The translations under genes were made by a program, and so were the position numbers. The notes beneath the pieces were generated by a model. That model had not been told where the DNA came from and ran no database searches. It saw nothing but the letters and a program-made list of their open reading frames with translations. From Leucobacter chromiisoli (lineage in GTDB: Bacteria; Actinomycetota; Actinomycetes; Actinomycetales; Microbacteriaceae), in NCBI RefSeq assembly GCF_016522505.1, contig NZ_JAEHOH010000010.1, positions 124,001 through 188,000 on the forward strand: DNA of 64,000 bases, given 5' to 3'. Below are positions 43,909 through 51,510 of this stretch, piece after piece. Numbering within the stretch: the first letter of the stretch is position 1; each line of letters starts with the position of its first letter.

Positions 43909-44130
43909 CGTTCTCGCCGCCGTCCGATCGTCTTGCAGAGGGGCGTTGCGGTGGAGTGAAAATGGAAGCCAGACTCCTGGTCCGGTGAGAGCGGCTCATG
44001 GGGTCGACGACTGGATGTTCCATCCCGGCCTCGGAGCGGGTGCTGCCCACCTGCACGGGCACTGGCCGGCCGAAGGTCGGAGGGGCCGCCCGATGCCGGA
44101 GAGTCCGCGGACTTGACAACCATAACCTGC
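43909..44130 (-). promoter_or_regulatory. dld upstream region with a 12-bp palindrome
   Basis: 222 bp without a convincing gene. AGTCCGCGGACT (44102-44113) is a perfect palindrome just after the stop of the aconitase-X small-subunit gene. It may act as an operator for dld or as part of a transcript end. No clear -35/-10 pair could be assigned. Confidence 0.4.
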
Positions 44131-44559
44131 TCAACTCCGAAGTCGTTCGATGATGCGGAGCGTGCGTTGTTCCGGATCGAGCTCGATCAGGTCGCCCGTC
44201 CGCACCGTCTCGAGCAGCTCGACATCGAAGCCCGCGGCGATGGGGATGCCCGCGGTCACTGCGCCCTGGACCATGACGGGATTGGTGTCGCCCAGGATCA
44301 GGCCGGCGAAGCCGATTCCTCGCTTCGCCATGGCCATGAGCGCCCACCCGCCCGCGACGCCGCCCTGCACGCCCGGCGCGATGAACAAGCGATCGGTGAT
44401 GGAGGAGCCCCGCAGCGGATGATCGATGCGGCTGACGACGCCGTTCACCCGGTCGAGGTCGTAGCGGGCGCTGAACGGAACCGTGCTGACGAGGGCGCGG
44501 GCCCGCACGGTGGGACCGATCGCGCGAGCGAGGGAGAACCGGGTTGCAGTGGATTCCAT
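44131..44559 (-). CDS. aconitase X small subunit (swivel domain, DUF126)
   Basis: A 142-aa beta-barrel swivel-domain protein: VVSRIDHPLRGSSITDRLFIAPGVQGGVAGGWALMAM and LILGDTNPVMVQGAVTAGIPI match DUF126. With the large subunit it forms a two-chain aconitase-X hydro-lyase; known members dehydrate cis-3-hydroxyproline or mevalonate 5-phosphate. The usual Arg-Gly-Ser active-site turn is replaced by Gln65-Gly66-Gly67, and the preceding aromatic-Gly-Gly segment is missing, so it belongs to a divergent branch. It begins 3 bp after the large-subunit stop codon. Confidence 0.87.
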   Translation of the reverse strand: MESTATRFSLARAIGPTVRARALVSTVPFSARYDLDRVNGVVSRIDHPLRGSSITDRLFIAPGVQGGVAGGWALMAMAKRGIGFAGLILGDTNPVMVQGAVTAGIPIAAGFDVELLETVRTGDLIELDPEQRTLRIIERLRS

Positions 44560-44562
44560 TTC

Positions 44563-45786
44563 TCAGATCTCCTCGGTCGAGATGACGATGCAGTCCTCGG
44601 TCGTGCGGATCGAGGGTTGGTAGCCGTGGGCGCGGACGATGTTCGCCAGCTTCGCGGAGTTCGTGGTGAGCGTCGACCAGCCGAACTCCTCGCGCTGACT
44701 GGCGGGATCCATGAGATACCAGCAGGTGTCGTGGATGATCTTCACCCCCGCTGCGCGGAGCCGCTCGGCGTATCCGAGCCGCTCCGCCTCCTCTCCGACC
44801 ATCCGGTTCGTCGTCAGGATCATCGTCGTGCCGTCTGCGACCCGGCGTCCGAGCATCAGCTGATCGATGCGGGCCACCTCGAACAGCGATAGCTGCGGCG
44901 CGGTGAAGACCGTGACGCTGGGGGCCTCGCCCGCACCGGGCTCGAGGAAGGCGTCGAGCTCGGCCGCGGAGAGGGACGAAGCGGCCAGAAGTGGATTGCC
45001 ACGGGTCGCCTCCTCGAGCGTCGGCGCCTCCGGCGTCACGCCGACCACGTGGAACATCGCCATCGAGCCGTAGCTCGCGATGGCGGCGGCGAGATGCTTG
45101 AGGTCGTCGGTGTCGGGAGCGCTGCCGGCGGGCACCCGGATGGCGGCCACGTTGTCGTAGCCGCGGTACCGCTGGCCGACGAGAGCCCCCACGGCCCCCC
45201 AGTGCGCGGGATCGGTGAGCTCGGCGTCGACCTCGACCAGGTAGCGCGCGGCCCGGTTCTCGTCGAGGTGGAAGCCGTAGGCCGGCGTGCGGCCGGTGAT
45301 CCCTGCGAGGAGGGAGGCGCTGCCGGCCTCGTAGTTGGTGCGGGCGCCGAGCACCGCGTTCGCATAGGCGACGGTGCCCGTGTCGCCCCAGGCGACGTGC
45401 TCGCCTCGCTGGGGCTGGTAGACGGTCTGGTAGCCGATGCAGGTGTTGACCGCCATCGCCCCGAGAGAGGCGAGGAGCTTGCGCACGAGCAGCTCCTCCT
45501 CTGCGAGGTGGGTGGACTGCGCGAGCTCGTCCATCGACTCGAGGTCGACGCAGATGGCGTTGCGGGTGGTCGGGATGCGGCACCGCCCCCGCCCCTCGAC
45601 GAGTTCCTCGAGGTACTCCCTCCCCGCTGTTCCGAAGACCTCCGGGTCCCCCGTGAAGTGGGCGTTGGATATCTCCACGAAGCCCCGTGCGCCGAAGAAC
45701 TCCCCGACGAGCATCTGCTCGCGAAGCGCCGCCGCGACTGCACCGCCGGAGTCGAGCATGTGCTGCTCTTCAGGTGTGAGGATCAT
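44563..45786 (-). CDS. aconitase X catalytic (large) subunit, DUF521
   Basis: A 407-aa protein with the aconitase-X layout: MILTPEEQHMLDSGG at the start, AVNTCIGYQ (Cys116), HDTCWYL (Cys355), TTNSAKLANIVRAHG and TTEDCI (Cys399). The three cysteines are placed as expected for iron-sulfur cluster ligands. It should dehydrate a hydroxy acid, producing an enoic acid, enamine or keto tautomer. ATG at 45786 has AAAGGAG 7 nt upstream. It is divergent from the ABC/carboxylase operon, suggesting co-regulation and a shared pathway. Substrate unknown. Confidence 0.9.
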   Translation of the reverse strand: MILTPEEQHMLDSGGAVAAALREQMLVGEFFGARGFVEISNAHFTGDPEVFGTAGREYLEELVEGRGRCRIPTTRNAICVDLESMDELAQSTHLAEEELLVRKLLASLGAMAVNTCIGYQTVYQPQRGEHVAWGDTGTVAYANAVLGARTNYEAGSASLLAGITGRTPAYGFHLDENRAARYLVEVDAELTDPAHWGAVGALVGQRYRGYDNVAAIRVPAGSAPDTDDLKHLAAAIASYGSMAMFHVVGVTPEAPTLEEATRGNPLLAASSLSAAELDAFLEPGAGEAPSVTVFTAPQLSLFEVARIDQLMLGRRVADGTTMILTTNRMVGEEAERLGYAERLRAAGVKIIHDTCWYLMDPASQREEFGWSTLTTNSAKLANIVRAHGYQPSIRTTEDCIVISTEEI

Positions 45787-46022
45787 GGGTGATCTCCTTT
45801 GGAGACGATTAGATACGTTACATATAGACTTATAGCTGAGATCGGAAAGCACGGCAAGTGGATGTTCTGCTCTATAACGCCCGGATCATGCTGAACTGTA
45901 AGAAAAAAAGGATTGTGGATTCCGATGCTCTCCGCTAATCTCGTCCAAGAGATGTTGAATAACGTTTGTCATTGAACACAGGAACTAGTCGGATTCGACT
46001 CGCTACATTCAAAGGAGAAGCG
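45787..46022. promoter_or_regulatory. AT-rich divergent control region between aconitase X and the ABC/carboxylase operon
   Basis: 236 bp, markedly AT-richer than both flanks, with an A-run at 45901-45909. ATCTC-N6-GAGAT (45938-45953) is an inverted repeat of operator size. A strong leftward promoter is visible (separate entry); the rightward one could not be fixed. AAAGGAG at 46011-46017 is the ribosome site of the ATPase gene. Confidence 0.6.
45829..45857 (-). promoter_or_regulatory. promoter of the aconitase X genes
   Basis: Read on the minus strand: TTGCCG (45857-45852), a 17-nt spacer and TATAAG (45834-45829). This is a near-consensus vegetative promoter; the start codon is 42 nt beyond the -10. 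Confidence 0.65.
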
Positions 46023-46835
46023 ATGCGAGACAGCGCGGTGCAGGTGCCGAAGATCGAGTTCATCGGTGTCGAGAGGGTCTTCGACCCGCCGACGAAGTCC
46101 GCATCGACGGTGACCGCTGTCTCGGGCCTCGACCTCGCGGTCGGGAAGTCCGAGATCGTCTCGATCGTCGGCCCGACGGGATGTGGCAAGTCGACTGCGA
46201 TGAACCTCGTCGCCGGTTTCGACGAGCACACCGACGGCCGGCTGCTGCTCGGCGGGCAGACCATCCACGGTCCCGGTCCCGACCGCTCGGTCGTGTTCCA
46301 GCACGCGGCCCTCTTCCCCTGGATGAACGTGCTCGAGAACGTCGTGTTCGGGGTCAAGACTCGCGGCATGCCGAAGGACGATTACCTCGAGAAGGCGGCG
46401 ACCCTGCTGAAGGCGGTCGGCCTGACCGGCTTCGAGAAGCACTACCCCTACCAGCTCTCGGGCGGCATGCAGCAGCGCGTGCAGATCGCGCGCGCCCTCA
46501 TCTCGAGCCCAGAGGTGCTCCTCATGGACGAGCCCTTCGGCGCGCTCGACTACCAGACGCGCATCCTCATGCAGCACCTGCTGCTCGAGCTCTGGGAGGA
46601 GTTCGAGCCCACGATCCTGTTCATCACGCACGACATCGGCGAGGCGATCTACATCTCCGACCGGGTTATCGTGATGACCGCCCGCCCGGGCCGCGTCAAG
46701 CTCGACGTGACCGTGAGCGAGCCCAAGCCCCGATCACTCGACTTCCTCACCTCGTCCACGTTCACCGAACTCGAGCACCAGATCCTTGAGTCGGTCCAGG
46801 AAGAGATCACCGCCGCGCGCGCAGCCGCGGCCTAG
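46023..46835 (+). CDS. NitT/TauT-type ABC transporter ATP-binding protein
   Basis: A 270-aa ATPase: Walker [25 protein letters not shown], signature LSGGMQQR, Walker [14 protein letters not shown]-loop ITHDIGEA. This is the SsuB/TauB/NrtD pattern of importers for small anions and heterocycles. ATG at 46023 is set by AAAGGAG 6 nt upstream. First gene of a 13-kb operon running to 59033. It pairs with the permease at 49128 and the receptor lipoproteins at 46869, 47968 and probably 57948. Confidence 0.93.
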   Translation: MRDSAVQVPKIEFIGVERVFDPPTKSASTVTAVSGLDLAVGKSEIVSIVGPTGCGKSTAMNLVAGFDEHTDGRLLLGGQTIHGPGPDRSVVFQHAALFPWMNVLENVVFGVKTRGMPKDDYLEKAATLLKAVGLTGFEKHYPYQLSGGMQQRVQIARALISSPEVLLMDEPFGALDYQTRILMQHLLLELWEEFEPTILFITHDIGEAIYISDRVIVMTARPGRVKLDVTVSEPKPRSLDFLTSSTFTELEHQILESVQEEITAARAAAA

Positions 46836-46868
46836 TAATGCACACAGTGAAAGCAAGGAGAAGCGTTC

Positions 46869-47933
46869 ATGTCGAAGAAGACACGGATCATCGGTGCACT
46901 CGCCGCAGTCGGTCTCGCCTTGGGCGTGAGCGCATGCAGCGGGGGCGCCTCCGCCGGGGGCGATTCGGGCGGCAGCGGCTCGACGGACGCCCCGATCAAG
47001 TTCGAGTGGGGCATGGCGACCGGGTCGTATCTGGCCACGTACATCGCGCTCGACAAGGGCTACTTCGCCGACGAGGGCCTCGACCCCAACATCCAGGTGT
47101 TCCAGTCGGGCGCCCCGATGCTCGCCGCCTTCGAGAGCGACAGTCTCGACGTGGGCACCGTCGGCCTCGCCACCGTCTTCGCGCTCGGCAAGGACATCGA
47201 CATCCGGTACTTCGGCCTCGAGGGCGACGCCTCCGCGGCCTCCGGTCTCGTCGCGCGCGAGGGCAGCTCGATCCAGAGCCTCGAAGATCTCGCGAACGGC
47301 AGCCCCGTCGGCGTGCCGACCGGTACCTGCGCGATGGTCTCGGCGTATTACGCCGCAGAATCGATCGGAGCGGAGTTCAACGATATGAACGTGGTCGACG
47401 TCGTGCCGAACCTCTACGCCAACTCCTTCGAGAGCAACTCGATCGAAGCCGGCTTCTCATGGTCGCCGTTCATCGTCGATCTCGAGGACGCGGGCAGCGA
47501 GATCATCGGCTGGGACGCCGAGTGGGTCCCCGGAGGTGGCAGCTGCCCCGAGACTCAGTTCGGGCGGGGCGATTTCCTCGACGAGCACCCGGAGGTGCCG
47601 GAGAAGATGCTGCGGGCGCTCGATCGCGCCTGGGCCGACATCCGAGCAGACCGGAGCATCGCCGTCGATGCGCTCGTGGAGCGCCTGAGCGTCTCCCGGG
47701 AGACCGCGGTCGACGTCGTGGACCGCTACGTCGATGCGCAGCCCGAGCTCGCCGACCTGCTCGACCCTTCCAACCGCTTCGCCTTCGTCGGCGACGAGGG
47801 TCTGGTGGCCCAGCTGGAGGTCGCGTCCGACGCCTTTGCGGCTCTTGACGTGATCGAGGCCCCGATTCCCCTCGAACGGCTCCAGTCCGCCGTCGACTCG
47901 AGCGCGATCGAAGCGGTGGTCAACGGCGAGTAA
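46869..47933 (+). CDS. ABC substrate-binding lipoprotein 1 (NMT1/SsuA-like)
   Basis: A 354-aa receptor with a signal peptide and lipobox VSAC (Cys23), a Gly/Ser linker and a type II binding fold (FEWGMATGSYLATYIALDKGYFADEGLDPNIQVFQSGAP; LDVGTVGLATVFALG; GFSWSPFIVDL). A conserved Cys in SCPETQFGR recurs in its paralogue. It should capture the substrate outside the cell for the NitT/TauT-type importer. AAGGAG lies 9 nt upstream. It is followed after 34 nt by a close paralogue, a tandem duplication. Confidence 0.92.
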   Translation: MSKKTRIIGALAAVGLALGVSACSGGASAGGDSGGSGSTDAPIKFEWGMATGSYLATYIALDKGYFADEGLDPNIQVFQSGAPMLAAFESDSLDVGTVGLATVFALGKDIDIRYFGLEGDASAASGLVAREGSSIQSLEDLANGSPVGVPTGTCAMVSAYYAAESIGAEFNDMNVVDVVPNLYANSFESNSIEAGFSWSPFIVDLEDAGSEIIGWDAEWVPGGGSCPETQFGRGDFLDEHPEVPEKMLRALDRAWADIRADRSIAVDALVERLSVSRETAVDVVDRYVDAQPELADLLDPSNRFAFVGDEGLVAQLEVASDAFAALDVIEAPIPLERLQSAVDSSAIEAVVNGE

Positions 47934-47967
47934 CCCGGTCCCAGCAAGACGATAGTGAAGGAGAATG

Positions 47968-49050
47968 ATGTTCACATCGAAAGCCGTGCGCGTGATCGGT
48001 GCCGTCGCCATCGCCGGGCTCACCCTCAGCGGGATCAGCGCCTGCTCCTCCGGCGGCACCGGTGCCGAGAGCGGATCCGACGGCGAAGGATCGGGTGCGG
48101 AGACCCCGATCGAGTTCGAGTGGGGCGTGCCGACCTCGGCCTACGTCGCCCTGTACGTGGCGGAGGACCAGGGGTACTTCGAAGACGAGGGCCTGGCTCC
48201 GAACTTCCAGACCTTCCAATCGGGCGCCCCACTCCTCGCAGGCCTGCAGAGCGACAGCCTCGACATCGCGACGAGCGGCCTGGCCTCGGTGTTCGCACTG
48301 GGGCAGGGCATCGACATCCGGATCTTCGGCTTCGAGGGGGGCACGGACATCACGGAGGGGCTCGTCGCCCGCGCGGGCGGGTCGATCCAGTCGATCGATG
48401 ACCTGGCGAACGGCGCGCCGGTGGGTGTCGCTACCGGGACCTGCGCGCAGATATCTGCTCTGTTCGCGGCGAAGAAGGCCGGCCTCGAGTATTCCGACAT
48501 CAATGTGGTCGACCTCGCGCCGAACCTGTTCGCCAACTCGTTCGAGAGCGGGTCGGTCGATGCGGGCTTCTCGTGGTCGCCGTACATCCTCGACCTGCAG
48601 CGCGACAGCGGCGCGACGATCATCGGGTGGGACACGGACTGGGTGCCCGGCGGCGCGAGCTGCCCGCAGACCCACTACGGCCGCAGCGAGTTCCTCGACG
48701 AGCACCCGGATGCGGCGGTGAAGATCGTGCGCGCTCTTGAGCGGGCCTGGGCTGATCTTCGCGAGGATCCCCAGATCGGCGTCACCGCGCTGCTCGACCG
48801 TATGGGTGGCTCGGAGGAGACCGCCCTCGAGGTCGTCGAGCGCACGATCGAATCGCAGCCCACGCTCGAGGATCTCGCCACCGCGGGCAGTGCGCACAGC
48901 TTCGTCGGAACGGAGGGGATCGTCCGCCAATTCGACCAGGCGGCGGACGCCTTCGTAGACCTCGGCGTGATCGCGGAGCCGCTCTCAGCGGAGACCCTCA
49001 AGAACGCCGTCGACCCGACTGCTCTCGAAGCGGTCTTCGCGGGCGAATAG
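47968..49050 (+). CDS. ABC substrate-binding lipoprotein 2 (paralogue of 1)
   Basis: A 360-aa lipoprotein with lipobox ISAC. It is collinear with the preceding receptor and shares its blocks: FEWGVPTSAYVALYVAEDQGYFEDEGL, TFQSGAPLLAG, SDSLDIATSGLASVFALG, DAGFSWSPYILDL and SCPQTHYGR. The second of two adjacent ATGs is chosen, since AAGGAG is only one base from the first. Differences at the binding-cleft positions may broaden ligand range. 77 nt separate it from the permease gene. Confidence 0.92.
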   Translation: MFTSKAVRVIGAVAIAGLTLSGISACSSGGTGAESGSDGEGSGAETPIEFEWGVPTSAYVALYVAEDQGYFEDEGLAPNFQTFQSGAPLLAGLQSDSLDIATSGLASVFALGQGIDIRIFGFEGGTDITEGLVARAGGSIQSIDDLANGAPVGVATGTCAQISALFAAKKAGLEYSDINVVDLAPNLFANSFESGSVDAGFSWSPYILDLQRDSGATIIGWDTDWVPGGASCPQTHYGRSEFLDEHPDAAVKIVRALERAWADLREDPQIGVTALLDRMGGSEETALEVVERTIESQPTLEDLATAGSAHSFVGTEGIVRQFDQAADAFVDLGVIAEPLSAETLKNAVDPTALEAVFAGE

Positions 49051-49127
49051 ACAGCACTGAGATCAGCCGGCGGCGGGCACCGCAGACCCGCCCATCGTCG
49101 CCGGCAATCGAACGGAGAAGACGAACC

Positions 49128-49958
49128 ATGGCAATAACAGCCCCCATCCGCACCCGCCCCAGGGCGTCGTCGGGCGGACAGAAGAAGCGCAGATCGAGGC
49201 GCCTGCTCCCGATCTCGATCGGCACCATCGTGGTGATCCTGGTGGTCTGGTTCGCAGTGACCAATACCGGGTTGGTCGGGCCGAAGTACCTGCCGAAGCC
49301 GCAGGAGCTCGTCGCGCAGTTCGGCGTGCTGCTCTCAGACGGCTACCAGGGCAAGTCGCTCTGGGAGCACATCGGCGCGAGTCTCGGCCGCACGCTCTCG
49401 GGCTTCGTCATCGGCTCGTTCATCGGGATCATCGTCGGCCTGGCCGCCGGCTCCAGCGCGGTGGTCTCGGCGGCCATCTCGCCGATCATGGCGTTCCTCC
49501 GGCCGATCCCTCCCATCGCCTTCATCCCGATGGTCGTGCTCTACTTCGGCCTGGGCGAGACGGGCAAGGTCGTGCTCATCGCGCTCACCTCGTTCAACTA
49601 CGCGGTGGTCAACGCCCAGGCCGGCGCTGCGGGGGTACCGGTCGCCTATCGCCGTGCCGCCGCTACCCTCGGCATCCCGAAGCGGGTCGAGTTCTTCAGG
49701 GTGATCCTGCCGGCGGCCCTGCCGAACATCTTCGCCGGCCTGAAGGTCGCCCTCGCGCTCTCGTGGGCGGTCGTGGTGGCCGCCGAGCTCGTGGGTGCGC
49801 AGGTCGGTCTCGGCTACATGATCAACCAGGCGGCGCTGCTCTTCCAGATCCCGATCGTCTTCATCGGCATCATCCTCATCGGTGTCATCGGGCTCGGGCT
49901 GAACCTGTTGATCAACTTCATCGAGAGCCGGCTCATCCACTGGCGGGGGCGCGGCTGA
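49128..49958 (+). CDS. NitT/TauT-type ABC transporter permease
   Basis: A 276-aa inner membrane protein of the SsuC/TauC class with about six spans. The cytoplasmic EAA-like loop is AYRRAAATLGIPKRVEFFRVILPAALPNIFAGLKVALALSW. ISPIMAFLRPIPPIAFIPMVVLYFGLGETGK is the other family block. The basic N-terminus (about 30 residues) is cytoplasmic. It overlaps the DUF35 gene by one base (TGATG), coupling transport to metabolism. Confidence 0.93.
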   Translation: MAITAPIRTRPRASSGGQKKRRSRRLLPISIGTIVVILVVWFAVTNTGLVGPKYLPKPQELVAQFGVLLSDGYQGKSLWEHIGASLGRTLSGFVIGSFIGIIVGLAAGSSAVVSAAISPIMAFLRPIPPIAFIPMVVLYFGLGETGKVVLIALTSFNYAVVNAQAGAAGVPVAYRRAAATLGIPKRVEFFRVILPAALPNIFAGLKVALALSWAVVVAAELVGAQVGLGYMINQAALLFQIPIVFIGIILIGVIGLGLNLLINFIESRLIHWRGRG

Positions 49959-50341
49959 TGCACAACGTCACCCAGCAGGTGCGCGAGTACTTCGCCCTCA
50001 TCTCCGACGGCACCCCATCGGTGCCGCGGTGCGAGGAGTGCGGCGTGCGCTTCCTGCCGCCGCGGGCCCTCTGCCCGGCCTGCGGGGCCGAACGGCTCGG
50101 CTGGCACGACGCGACGGGAGCGACCGGCACGATCTACAGTCTCACCCGCATGCCGAACGGCAGGACGGTGGCCCTCGCCGAGCTCGAGTGCGTCGACGGG
50201 GGCGGCCGGCTCTTCGCGGAGGTGGTCGGGTCCGACGCCGCGGAGGCGCGGATCGGCGACGCCGTGGTGCTCGACGTCGCCGAGGCGGAGACCGAGTTGG
50301 GAAGCCGCGTGCCGGTGCTGCGAAGAGGAGGATCGCGATGA
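49958..50341 (+). CDS. DUF35 zinc-ribbon/OB-fold protein
   Basis: A 127-aa protein. Residues 24-42 form a rubredoxin-like zinc ribbon (CEEC at 25-28, CPAC at 39-42), and the rest is a short OB fold (GTIYSLTRMPNGRTVALAELE; RIGDAVVLDVAEAE). DUF35 proteins partner with thiolase-like proteins, either as acyl-CoA channelling subunits of acetoacetyl-CoA thiolase/HMG-CoA synthase in archaea or as obligate subunits of steroid side-chain aldolases. Its ATGA overlap with the thiolase-like gene shows the same pairing here. Confidence 0.92.
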   Translation: MHNVTQQVREYFALISDGTPSVPRCEECGVRFLPPRALCPACGAERLGWHDATGATGTIYSLTRMPNGRTVALAELECVDGGGRLFAEVVGSDAAEARIGDAVVLDVAEAETELGSRVPVLRRGGSR

Positions 50342-51477
50342 CCGATATCGTGCTCGCGGGGTACGGCCTGGCCGAGACCCGGGCGCCCCATCACCGCGAC
50401 CCCCTCGACATCATGGCGGAGGCTGCGATCCTCGCGATGCGCGACGCGGGAGTCGCCGCCCGAGAGGTCGACGGAGTGTTCACCGCGACGGCTCAGGCCT
50501 CGCTGCCGTCGCTCGCGCTCGCCGAGCACCTGGGCATCACGCCCCGGTATCTCGACTCGACGGCGCACGGCGGATCCTCCAACCTCTCGCACATCGCCCA
50601 CGCGGCGGCGGCGATCCGGTCCGGGGCCATCGACGTCGCGCTGGTCGTCTACGGGAGCACCCAGCGGACCGCGCTCAAGGACACGGGCACGCGGCCCGCG
50701 GTCGCGCACGTGCCGCCCTTCGAGGCCGGCGCCGGCGCCCTGTTCCCGATCGCCTCGTACGCGCTCATGGCGGCGCGGCACATGCACGAGTACGGCACCA
50801 CGCGGGAGCAGCTCAGCTCGGTCGCGGTGGCCGCGCGCGAGTGGGCCGCGCTCAACCCGGCCGCCCAGCTGCGCGACCGCATCACCGTGGACGACGTGGT
50901 CGCCTCGGCGCTCATCTCGACGCCCTTCCACAAGCTGGACTGCTGCCTGATCACCGACGGCGGCGGCGCGATCGTCGTGATGTCGGCTGAGCGCGCGGCC
51001 GCCCGCGGCCTGCGAGGGGTGAGGGTCCGAGGTCTCGCCGAAGCCTCGGAGCACCTGACCGTCAGCGCGATGCCCGACCTCGTCAGCTGCGGCGCGGTGC
51101 TCTCCGGTCGCGCGGCGTTCGAGCAGGCGGGCATCGGGCCCGAAGACATCGACGTCGTCCAGATCTACGACGCGTTCAGCATCAACCCCCTCATGATCCT
51201 CGAGGATCTCGGCTTCTGCGCCAAGGGCGAGGGCGGCCCGTTCATCGAGGCGGGTCACACGCGACCCGGAGGCAAGCTGCCCCTGAACACCTCCGGCGGC
51301 GGACTCGCCTTCACCCATCCCGGCATGTTCGGCATCTACACCGTCATCGAGGCCATGACGCAACTGCGCGGCGAGGCGGGCGACCGGCAGGTCTCGGCCC
51401 GGACCGCAGTCGCGCACGGCATCGGCGGAACGATGTCCACGCACGCCACCCTCGTGCTCGAAGCCCCCGCGGGCTAG
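50338..51477 (+). CDS. thiolase-like protein (SCP-x/Ltp2 type), probable aldolase subunit
   Basis: A 379-aa thiolase-fold protein. The C-terminal GGxxAxxHPG motif is present (SGGGLAFTHPGMFG), as is AHGIGGTMSTHATLVL. The nucleophilic Cys of true thiolases is absent: the segment reads STAHGGSS (about 74-81), and the second Cys position is also not Cys. Together with the fused-neighbour DUF35 protein this resembles Ltp2-type retro-aldolases, which release an aldehyde or ketone from a 3-hydroxyacyl-CoA. GAGGAGG precedes the ATG. The carboligase/lyase role is inference. Confidence 0.85.
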   Translation: MTDIVLAGYGLAETRAPHHRDPLDIMAEAAILAMRDAGVAAREVDGVFTATAQASLPSLALAEHLGITPRYLDSTAHGGSSNLSHIAHAAAAIRSGAIDVALVVYGSTQRTALKDTGTRPAVAHVPPFEAGAGALFPIASYALMAARHMHEYGTTREQLSSVAVAAREWAALNPAAQLRDRITVDDVVASALISTPFHKLDCCLITDGGGAIVVMSAERAAARGLRGVRVRGLAEASEHLTVSAMPDLVSCGAVLSGRAAFEQAGIGPEDIDVVQIYDAFSINPLMILEDLGFCAKGEGGPFIEAGHTRPGGKLPLNTSGGGLAFTHPGMFGIYTVIEAMTQLRGEAGDRQVSARTAVAHGIGGTMSTHATLVLEAPAG

Positions 51478-51510
51478 AGCGTTCACCAGACACAAGGAGT
51501 CACCAGACAG

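Noticed and set aside
45955-45983. TTGAAT as the -35 box of the ABC/carboxylase operon
   Set aside because: No acceptable -10 hexamer lies 16-19 nt downstream; the rightward promoter remains unassigned.
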